Shown: positions 17,429 to 23,942 of the stretch, one piece after another
Position numbering within the stretch: position 1 is the first letter of the stretch
Layout of the letters: each line of letters opens with the position of its first letter
Source of the DNA: Roseateles koreensis
GTDB lineage: Bacteria; Pseudomonadota; Gammaproteobacteria; Burkholderiales; Burkholderiaceae_C
DNA: 64,000 bases
Reading direction: 5' to 3'
NCBI RefSeq assembly: GCF_028595305.1
Contig: NZ_JAQQXS010000004.1
Coordinates: 186,001-250,000, forward strand
Program-made: the position numbers and the translations under genes
Notes under the pieces: model-generated
What the model was told of the DNA's origin: nothing
Seen by the model: only the letters and a program-made list of their open reading frames with translations
Databases searched by the model: none

Positions 17429-18502
17429 ATGACGGCCAGCCATTCCTTACACGCAAATGACCACGCAAATGCGGGTCATTCCCACGGTCATGGGCATGGC
17501 CACGGCCACCACCACCACGGCGACCCTGCCAACCATGGCCGCGCCTTTTTGGTGGCCATTGTGCTCAATAGCCTGTTTGTGGTGCTGGAGTTCGGCTATG
17601 GCTTTGTCGCTAATTCCACCGCCTTGATGGCGGATGCCGGGCACAACCTGTCTGATGTTCTGGGCTTGTTGATGGCCTGGATGGCCACGCTGCTGGCGCG
17701 CAAGACGCCCAGCGAGCGCTACACCTACGGCTTGCGCAGCACGTCCATTCTGGCTGCGCTGGGCAATGCGGTGTTGTTGTTCGTGGCCTGCGGTGCGATT
17801 GCCCTGGAGGCGGTGCAGCGGTTTTCATCGCCCCCTCCGGTAGCCGGCATGACGGTGATTCTGGTGGCCGCAGCGGGCATTGTGGTGAACGGCTTTTCCG
17901 CATGGCTCTTCATGCGTGGCAGCAAGGATGATCTGAATATTCGCGGCGCTTATCTGCACATGGCGGCGGATGCCGCGGTGTCTTTGGGCGTAGTGCTGGC
18001 GGGTGCCGCCATTTTGTATACCGGTTGGAACTGGCTGGATGCCGCGCTCAGTCTGGTGATTGTGGCCGTTATTTTGTGGGGAACCTGGGGCCTGTTGAGA
18101 GAAGCCGTGCACCTGGCCCTGGATGCTGTGCCCGCCCATATCGATGCGGCTGCAGTGCTGGCCTATCTGGCGGAGCAACCGGGCGTTCGTGATGTGCATG
18201 ACCTGCACATCTGGGGTATGAGCACGACCGAGACGGCCTTGACCGCGCACCTCGTCATGCCTGCGGGTTACCCGGGCGATGGGCCGATTGACGCCATTGC
18301 CCAAGGGCTGCGGCAACGCTTCAGCATCCTGCACAGCACCTTGCAGGTGGAACTGGGTGAGATTGCCCACCCGACCTGCGCCCTCCACCCCGGGGCCGTG
18401 CCGGGCAAGGTGGCGCGGCAGGATTCGGACCACGACCACGACCACGACCACGACCATGGGCACAAGCACGGTCCCGCGTGCGATCACGGTCATGGGCACT
18501 GA
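17429..18502 (+). CDS. Cation diffusion facilitator (Zn/Co/Ni-type exporter)
   Basis: 357 aa inner-membrane metal/proton antiporter of the CDF family. A His/Gly-rich cytosolic head (HSHGHGHGHGHHHHGD) is followed by six membrane segments with the transport-site motifs MADAGHNLSD in the second and HMAADA in the fifth. A CDF cytosolic dimer domain follows with the HDLHIWGMS stretch. The C-terminus is another His/Asp-rich tail made of DH repeats and HGHKHG. His-rich ends suggest Zn, Co or Ni handling, as in CzcD and DmeF. Start at ATG 17429 is preferred over TTG 17399. Its final codons overlap the DUF1345 gene by 11 nt, so the two are probably coupled. Confidence 0.9.
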   Translation: MTASHSLHANDHANAGHSHGHGHGHGHHHHGDPANHGRAFLVAIVLNSLFVVLEFGYGFVANSTALMADAGHNLSDVLGLLMAWMATLLARKTPSERYTYGLRSTSILAALGNAVLLFVACGAIALEAVQRFSSPPPVAGMTVILVAAAGIVVNGFSAWLFMRGSKDDLNIRGAYLHMAADAAVSLGVVLAGAAILYTGWNWLDAALSLVIVAVILWGTWGLLREAVHLALDAVPAHIDAAAVLAYLAEQPGVRDVHDLHIWGMSTTETALTAHLVMPAGYPGDGPIDAIAQGLRQRFSILHSTLQVELGEIAHPTCALHPGAVPGKVARQDSDHDHDHDHDHGHKHGPACDHGHGH

Positions 18503-19223
18503 GTCGGCGCACCTGGAGCCCTCGGTGCGCTTGCACGGGCGCCGGCGTGGCCTGAGCCTGCAGCGCTTGATGCGGGCGCGGCCCCGCTTGTTTTTGGCCG
18601 GGCTCGTTGCCGTCTTGGTGGGCTTGTTCATGCCGGCCGAGGTAGCTACCCACGTCGTTACCCGTGGTTTGATCGTCTGGAACACCGGGTCCACTCTCTA
18701 CGTGCTGCTGGCCGGCGTGATGATGATGCGCTCGGATCAGGCGCATATGCATGGCCGGGCCCAGCATCAAGACGACGGGCAACTCTTCATCATGGTGATG
18801 GTGTTTGTCTCTGCCCTTGCCAGCCTGGGCGCCATTGCCTTTGAGTTGGCGGTGGTCAAGGACATGCATGGCGTGTTGAAGACGGTACACATCGCCCTGG
18901 CGGGTTACACGGTGCTGGCCTCATGGGCCTTCATCCAGGTTATGTTTGCCTTGCACTATGCGCACGAGTACTACGCAGCCGTGCAATGTGGGCAGCCGGG
19001 CGGCTTGCTTTTTCCGACCGCCAGCGGCGGGGCGGATGAGTTGCCCGACTATGGTGATTTCTTCTACTTCGCCGCCGTCATCGGCACTTCAGGCCAGACG
19101 GCAGATGTATCCTTCACGGCCAAGCACCTGCGCCGCATCGGCACCTTGCACTGCATCCTGGCCTATTTGTTCAACACCACGGTGCTGGCCTTGTTGATCA
19201 ATATTGGGGCCGGCTTGTTCTGA
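18492..19223 (+). CDS. DUF1345 family membrane protein
   Basis: 243 aa integral membrane protein of the DUF1345 family, with about five hydrophobic segments and the C-terminal family block LPDYGDFFYFAAVIGTSGQT followed by VSFTAKHLRRIGTLHCILAY. The basic N-terminus (RLHGRRRGLSLQRLMRARPR) precedes the first helix. The ATG at 18492 lies inside the last codons of the CDF exporter gene, an 11-nt overlap that suggests co-translation. Function is unknown; pairing with a metal exporter hints at an accessory role but is no proof. The stop abuts the stop of the convergent antiporter gene with no gap (TGATCA). Confidence 0.88.
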   Translation: MGTESAHLEPSVRLHGRRRGLSLQRLMRARPRLFLAGLVAVLVGLFMPAEVATHVVTRGLIVWNTGSTLYVLLAGVMMMRSDQAHMHGRAQHQDDGQLFIMVMVFVSALASLGAIAFELAVVKDMHGVLKTVHIALAGYTVLASWAFIQVMFALHYAHEYYAAVQCGQPGGLLFPTASGGADELPDYGDFFYFAAVIGTSGQTADVSFTAKHLRRIGTLHCILAYLFNTTVLALLINIGAGLF

Positions 19224-20429
19224 TCAGGCGCTGCGGCTGAGCAGACCACGCAGCCTCTGCAGCTTGGGCGTTACGACCGGAATGGTCAGCATGGTGCTGG
19301 CCAGTGCCATCAGCAGCAATGCTGTGAAGGTGGCGCTGGTGACGATTTGCTTGTCCAGCAGAATGTTGACGAAGATGATCATGATCAGCGCCTTGGTTTG
19401 CAAGAGCCAGCCGATCAACGAGGCCTCGCCGCGTTGCCATCCCAAAATAGCGCCCGCCATGCGCACCCCCAGCAGCTTGCCGGCCACCGAGGCCAGCAGC
19501 AGCAGCGCGGCCACGATGAACACACTCGCGCCGCCCACCTCCCAACTGGTGCGCAGCCCGGTGCTCAGGAAGAAGACCGGCATCACCACCAGCAAGACGT
19601 TATGGCGCAGGCTGTCCATCTGCTGTTGATCGAACCAATGCGCGTCAATGACGGCGCCCGCCAGAAAGGCGCCCACCATGAAGTGCAGCCCCGACCAATC
19701 GGCGCCAAAGGCGCAGGCCGCCAGCCAGATCAGGCCCACGTACCAGCGATCTTGAGTGGGTAGTCGCACCATTAATTTCCGTACGGCCCATGCGGCCAGC
19801 GCAAAGGTGCCAATGAAAAAGGCTTGGCGGCCCACACGGTGCCAGTCCATGAGAATCAGGGCCAACACGCCCCAGATGGCGATGTCGTCCACGCTGGCAT
19901 AGCGCAAGATGCGCTGCCCGATCGGCTGGCGAAGGACTTCGAGTTTCTCCATCAGCAAGATCAGGATGGGCAGCGCAGTCACCGCGCACGACATGCCCAC
20001 GCCGGCCACAAATTGCCAGTCCAACGCCTTCGGGCCCATCCAGCCGGGCAACCCCAGCAAGAGCAGCGCGGCGGCGCTGCCCAGCAGCAAAGGCACACCC
20101 AAAGCCAGGCCGGCGGTGATGCCGCTCTCGCGTCGGTGCAGCCACGCCGCTTTGAGGTCCAGTTCAATCCCCGCAATCCAGACAAACAGCATCACGGCCC
20201 ACCAGGCAATGCCCGTGAGCGACTGCACCACCGCAGGGTTGAAGACGAAGCTGTAATAGCTCGGAAATGCCGCGCCCAGCACGCCCGGGCCCAGCAAGAT
20301 GCCCGTGATGATCTGTATCACCACCAGGGGGGCGAAATACTCGGTTCGACCCAGCCGCCAGGCCAGGTAAGGCACGGTCAGAATGATCAGCATTGCGAGC
20401 AGAAAAATTTCTGCGGTGGACATGTGCAT
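19224..20429 (-). CDS. Cation:proton antiporter (CPA2/Kef-like)
   Basis: 401 aa with about twelve hydrophobic segments, matching the membrane domain of CPA2 antiporters (KefB/GerN group). Visible features are ITGILLGPGVLG in an early helix, the charged WIAGIELDLKAAW region and the VGMSCAVTALPIL core with polar residues typical of the ion path; a later MVGAFLAGAVID helix carries an acidic residue. It lacks the cytosolic RCK/TrkA-N domain of full Kef proteins. It exchanges Na+ or K+ for protons. The start is uncertain: 20429 (AAAGG 10 nt upstream) is preferred, 20423 and 20450 are possible. The frame stays open to 20783 but the upstream codons look non-coding. Confidence 0.82.
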   Translation of the reverse strand: MHMSTAEIFLLAMLIILTVPYLAWRLGRTEYFAPLVVIQIITGILLGPGVLGAAFPSYYSFVFNPAVVQSLTGIAWWAVMLFVWIAGIELDLKAAWLHRRESGITAGLALGVPLLLGSAAALLLLGLPGWMGPKALDWQFVAGVGMSCAVTALPILILLMEKLEVLRQPIGQRILRYASVDDIAIWGVLALILMDWHRVGRQAFFIGTFALAAWAVRKLMVRLPTQDRWYVGLIWLAACAFGADWSGLHFMVGAFLAGAVIDAHWFDQQQMDSLRHNVLLVVMPVFFLSTGLRTSWEVGGASVFIVAALLLLASVAGKLLGVRMAGAILGWQRGEASLIGWLLQTKALIMIIFVNILLDKQIVTSATFTALLLMALASTMLTIPVVTPKLQRLRGLLSRSA

Positions 20430-20573
20430 TTTCAGCAAACCTTTGTGCATACTGGGGCGCGATTGTGGCGGTGAAACTTGGCGTAACAATCGTTTCGTCT
20501 GACTTTTTTCAACGGTTTTCGCACCGCCTTCTTTGTGTTTTTTCGCTTCTTTCCATCCAACCAAGGACCGCAA

Positions 20574-21131
20574 ATGTTCAAGAAAATTCTCATGCTGATG
20601 CTGACCCTTTTCGCGGCCAGCGCTTTTGCAGCTGTTGATGTGAACAAGGCCTCGCAGGCCGAGTTGGAGACGATCAAAGGCATCGGCCCCGGCATCTCCG
20701 CCAAAATTCTTGAAGAACGTAACAAAGGCGCCTTCAAGGATTGGCCCGATATGGTGGAGCGTGTCAAAGGCGTGGGTGAGCACAACGCGGCCAAATTCTC
20801 AACCGAAGGCATGACGGTTAACGGCGTCAGCTATGCCGGCGCACCCGCCAAACCTGCGGCTGAATCGGCCAAAGCTGGCTCGAAAGCCAGCGCCAAGGCA
20901 CAGGCCAAGCCTGTCCCCGCCGCCGTGCCTGCTCCCATGGCGACCGCACCCAAGGCTGCCGCCCCGGCTGCATCGGCCCCGATGACGGCAGCAGAAAAGA
21001 AAGCCGCCGCCAAACAAGCCAAGGAAGACAAAAAGGCCGCCAAGGCCGCCGCTGCTGAAGACGCCAAGAAGGCCAAGGCTGAAAAGAAAGCCGCTGCCGC
21101 AGCCGCAGCTGCCAGCGCCGGCAAGAAGTAA
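20574..21131 (+). CDS. ComEA-like helix-hairpin-helix DNA-binding protein with Ala/Lys tail
   Basis: 185 aa. A Sec-type signal peptide (FKKILMLMLTLFAASAFA) leads into a helix-hairpin-helix domain starting VDVNKASQAELETIKGIG and containing PGISAKILEERNKGAFKDW, as in the DNA receptor ComEA. Unusually, the domain is followed by ~100 residues of low complexity rich in Ala, Lys and Pro (KKAAAKQAKEDKKAAKAAAA and similar), which may bind DNA or cell wall non-specifically. It is likely periplasmic. Start set at 20574 for the signal peptide. A convincing terminator follows. The link to natural competence is family knowledge, not shown here. Confidence 0.8.
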   Translation: MFKKILMLMLTLFAASAFAAVDVNKASQAELETIKGIGPGISAKILEERNKGAFKDWPDMVERVKGVGEHNAAKFSTEGMTVNGVSYAGAPAKPAAESAKAGSKASAKAQAKPVPAAVPAPMATAPKAAAPAASAPMTAAEKKAAAKQAKEDKKAAKAAAAEDAKKAKAEKKAAAAAAAASAGKK

Positions 21132-21178
21132 TATCCAACGGCTTTTGGGAGGGCCCGGTCGGGCCTTCAAACCAGCCC

Positions 21179-21206
21179 AAGGCGCTCCTCGGAGCGCTTT
21201 TCTTTT
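21179..21206 (+). terminator. Rho-independent terminator after the HhH gene
   Basis: Stem GCGCTC / GAGCGC with a CTCG loop, extended by flanking A/T pairs, followed by TTTTCTTTT. It lies 48 nt after the stop of the HhH gene and 23 nt before the next start, so the following small gene may need its own promoter or rely on read-through. A second GC hairpin (21152-21165) precedes it. Confidence 0.75.
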
Positions 21207-21228
21207 GCCCGCAGAAAGCTCCAGCGTC

Positions 21229-21474
21229 ATGAATGAACTGGCCCAGATGAAAGCCATGGGATTGGCTTTGCCCAGCCCCGCGTATTTGTTCGGTGCGCTC
21301 GTGTTTGGCTTGATTGGCCTGTGGGCCTTTCGCCATGGGCGGCGGACTGAGCAGCCGCGCACCTTGTGGTTGGGTGTGGCGTTGATGGTCTATCCCTATG
21401 CGGTGTCAGGGACCGCGCTGCTTTACGCCATTGGCGCAGCGCTGTGCGTGGGGCTGTATCTGGTGCGCAATTGA
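21229..21474 (+). CDS. Small hypothetical membrane protein
   Basis: 81 aa with two hydrophobic helices (about residues 17-35 and 46-78) separated by a basic RHGRRTEQPRT loop; both ends appear to face the same side. The C-terminus ends VGLYLVRN. The sequence resembles small conserved membrane proteins often seen as unannotated proteobacterial ORFs, but I cannot name the family. The ribosome site is weak (GAAAG about 10 nt before the ATG). Coding potential is supported by clean helices and by codon third-position GC, not by an identified homologue. Confidence 0.6.
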   Translation: MNELAQMKAMGLALPSPAYLFGALVFGLIGLWAFRHGRRTEQPRTLWLGVALMVYPYAVSGTALLYAIGAALCVGLYLVRN

Positions 21475-21544
21475 GTGGTGGAGCCCGCCACTTCAGCGTG
21501 CGGCGTGCGAATGACGGAAAATCGGGTTTTGATTCGGCCGCACC

Positions 21545-22834
21545 ATGTTCACCCATTTGATTGAAGAAGCCCAAGCCCCCGCCCAACACAGCGACGCGCG
21601 GCAACGCTTTGTGCGCCTGCTTGAAACTGCCCTGGTGGGTGATCGGTTTGTCAAACTGCTGCTCTCCAAGTACTGCGGCGAAGACCCGAGCCTGCAGCGC
21701 CTGACGGTGCGGGCCGTGCAGTTGCGGGGAGAGCGGCAGTTGTCGTTCCTGTGGCGGCATCAGACCAAGGACGTGACCAAAAATCACCCCTTGGCCGAAG
21801 GCCTTACCCTCATCAAGCAATTGCTGGGCACGCAGTTCCAGAACGCGCATCTGCACACCCCCACAGAAGAGGTGCAACTGGCCTTCTCCCGCAAGGGCAA
21901 GCCGAGCTTGCGGGTGTCGCGGCTTGCTGAAGCTGGTGCCGGGGAGGACATTGCGGCGGCACCTGACGGTGCGCTGGGTGCGTCGGGTGTCGCGGGCGGA
22001 GCCAGCCATGACAAGGAAAAGGTCAGGCATTTGTCTTTGGCGCAGCCCTTCTGGGCTGACTTGGGCTTGACGCACGAGGTGCGTGGCGAATCCGTTTTGG
22101 TGCCCGCCATGTCGCGCAAATGGAAGCAGATCAACAAGTTCATCGAGATTTTCGCGGCCGCGATGAAGTCCTCGACGCTTGCGGCCAGCCCGGATGTTCA
22201 TGTGGCTGATTTTGGCTCCGGCAAGGGCTACCTCACCTTCGCCATGTACGACTGGCTCAGCGCGCAAGGCAAGGACGCGCATGTGACCGGCGTGGAGTTG
22301 CGGGATGACATGGTTCGGCTGTGCAGCACCGCGGCCGAACGCCATGGTTTGACGGGCTTACGCTTTGACCAGGGCGATGTGCGCAGCTACACGCCCGCCC
22401 GTCTGGATGTGATGATCGCCTTGCACGCCTGCGACATTGCCACCGACTTTGCGATCCATCTGGGGCTGCGCGCCGGTGCGCAGATCATCATGTGCTCGCC
22501 GTGCTGCCACAAGCAGATTCGACCGCAGATGCAGATGCCGGCCCTGTTGCGGCCCATGCTGCAGCACGGCATTCACCTGGGGCAAGAAGCCGAGATGGTG
22601 ACCGATTCCCTGCGCGCCTTGTTGCTGGAGGCCGAGGGTTATGAGACGCAGGTCTTTGAGTTCGTCGCGCTGGAGCACACGAGCAAGAACAAGATGATTT
22701 TGGCCGTCAAGAAAACCGGCGCCGCGGCAGCCGCACACGCCGCGCGCCGGCCTGAGTTATTGGCCCAGATCGCCGAGATCAAGCGTTTCTACGGCTTGCG
22801 TGAGCATTGCCTGGAGCAATTGCTCGCCGCTTGA
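21545..22834 (+). CDS. Class I SAM-dependent methyltransferase (Methyltransf_32 type)
   Basis: 429 aa cytosolic protein. The N-terminal half (to about residue 190) is a less conserved region with a possible substrate-binding role (LIKQLLGTQFQNAHLHT). The C-terminal half is a Rossmann methyltransferase with SAM motif I VADFGSGKGYLTFA, an acidic residue in TGVELRDD, and the MIALHACDIATDFAI and CSPCCHKQIRP motifs characteristic of the Methyltransf_32 group. That group includes the eukaryotic GSTCD/METTL25-type domains. The methyl acceptor is unknown; the Cys-rich CSPCCHKQ loop is a family feature. A short Gly/Ala-rich insert (residues 130-155) is of doubtful function. The gene stands alone. Confidence 0.85.
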   Translation: MFTHLIEEAQAPAQHSDARQRFVRLLETALVGDRFVKLLLSKYCGEDPSLQRLTVRAVQLRGERQLSFLWRHQTKDVTKNHPLAEGLTLIKQLLGTQFQNAHLHTPTEEVQLAFSRKGKPSLRVSRLAEAGAGEDIAAAPDGALGASGVAGGASHDKEKVRHLSLAQPFWADLGLTHEVRGESVLVPAMSRKWKQINKFIEIFAAAMKSSTLAASPDVHVADFGSGKGYLTFAMYDWLSAQGKDAHVTGVELRDDMVRLCSTAAERHGLTGLRFDQGDVRSYTPARLDVMIALHACDIATDFAIHLGLRAGAQIIMCSPCCHKQIRPQMQMPALLRPMLQHGIHLGQEAEMVTDSLRALLLEAEGYETQVFEFVALEHTSKNKMILAVKKTGAAAAAHAARRPELLAQIAEIKRFYGLREHCLEQLLAA

Positions 22835-22839
22835 AGAAA

Positions 22840-22868
22840 AGGCCCCGACACGGGAGTGCACGGGGCCT
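22840..22868 (+). terminator. GC-rich hairpin after the methyltransferase gene
   Basis: Arms AGGCCCCG and CGGGGCCT (8 bp) with a 13-nt loop begin 6 nt after the stop codon. There is no U tract, so it could stabilise the 3' end or help factor-dependent termination instead of acting as an intrinsic terminator. Confidence 0.4.
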
Positions 22869-23038
22869 GTGAACAGCGCTGGACACCGCCCGAAGACGCC
22901 TTTTACCTGCAGGGCAAGCGAAGGCGTGGGGCCGCGGTGTGGAACATGAAAATGTGGGGTAGCGCGGGCAACGCGGGCCGCGCGTGAGTTGGCACGCAAG
23001 GTGTCAGCTCACAGAGCCTGGGCGTTGTTGAGATCGGC

Positions 23039-23062
23039 CGGGCGGTCAGGCCCGACTTTTTT
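23039..23062 (+). terminator. Candidate intrinsic terminator in a gene-free stretch
   Basis: Stem CGGGC / GCCCG with a 6-nt loop, followed by AC and six T residues. It is ~200 nt beyond the methyltransferase stop, farther than expected for that gene, so it might end a short non-coding transcript. Confidence 0.4.
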
Positions 23063-23368
23063 GCAAAACGTTCAGGGCATCAAGCGCTGCGGACTTGAGG
23101 ACCGATGGGCTGGCGCCTTGCAGGCTCGGGGAGCGGCGTGTCGGTGCAGCGGCAAGGCGGGCATGGTGATCGTCTTTCAAGTCGTCGCCACGCACGGTTT
23201 GCGCATGGCATGACTGCATCATCGCCGCCATCAGGCTGTCATAAAGGCGCGAAGAAGCGGGGCGAAACAAAGCAATTTGCAGGGCCGGGAACTGCCCCTA
23301 ATTTCTGGCCTTGTGTGGCCTGGCCTTGTTGGGCTGACCTTACGTCACTTCGCCTCGCAACAGTGCGA

Positions 23369-23902
23369 TCAGGGCGTTGCCACGGGCCGCGTCAACATCA
23401 AGCGCACGGCGGGGGCTTTGAGCCCGCGCGTGCTGTCGCCGCTCTCCGGCACGTCCGCCCACTGCCAGTCGCCTTTCACGCATTGCTGGATGACCTTGAA
23501 CCACAGGGGCCCCGGCTGACTCGGTAAGGTGCCGCGCACGGTGAATTCGTCATACCAGGCGTCTTGAAGAAAATCGGCCTCGCTGCGGGCTGTCCAGCTG
23601 ATCTCGGTGACGTCTTCGGTGACGGTGCGGCCATGGCTGTCATAGGGCGTGGCCAGCTTGTCGCGCTGGAGGGTCAGCGTCTAGCCCGCCTTGGGGACCG
23701 GCTTGGCGCCGCGGAAGCCTGCCGGCAATTTCACGCTGATGCGTGTGGTGGCCGAACCGTCGCAGCCGTGCCCGACGCGCAGCACCGCCTTGTAATTGCT
23801 GCCGGCCGCAGCCTCGCCTTGTTCCAGCGTGATGTGGGCGTGAGCGCCCGCCGCAGCCATCGAGAGCAGGGCGGCGCGGAGGAGGGTTTTCAAAATAGGC
23901 AT
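23369..23902 (-). pseudogene. YcnI/DUF1775 copper-associated protein, interrupted by an amber codon
   Basis: The frame encodes a 177-residue YcnI-like (DUF1775) protein if the internal TAG at 23681-23683 is ignored. The first 73 codons give a signal peptide ending AGAHAHI, so that mature His is near the N-terminus as in YcnI, then VKLPAGFRGAKPVPKAG. After the TAG the frame continues with TLTLQRDKLATPYDSHG, TEDVTEISWTAR, AWYDEFTVRG and QQCVKGDWQW to a natural TGA. Family members have Trp at the TAG position (PGW), so a single TGG-to-TAG change explains it. YcnI proteins bind Cu(II) through a His/Trp site. The break may be a true mutation, a sequencing error or suppressed. It is last in the copper cluster, 40 nt after the TonB receptor gene. 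Confidence 0.8.
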
Positions 23903-23942
23903 GGAGATTTCTCGGAGTTGTCAGTCGAAATTGCGGTCAGGT

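Larger units (their letters stand above)
22835..23368. other. 534-bp region without a supported gene
   Basis: Between the methyltransferase and the broken DUF1775 gene I find no convincing coding sequence. Short open frames on both strands (for example 23046-23270 minus) match no family I recognise and lack ribosome sites. The stretch contains a GC hairpin just after the methyltransferase stop and a second hairpin followed by six T residues at 23039-23062. It may hold a small RNA or only decayed sequence. Confidence 0.5.

Noticed and set aside
18430-18500. Short tandem repeat (CCACGA units) as a possible CRISPR or satellite
   Set aside because: It encodes the His/Asp-rich tail of the CDF exporter; repeat units are 6 bp and in frame.
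23046-23270. 74-codon frame on the minus strand downstream of the DUF1775 gene
   Set aside because: No ribosome site, no recognised family and no clear codon bias; too weak to call.
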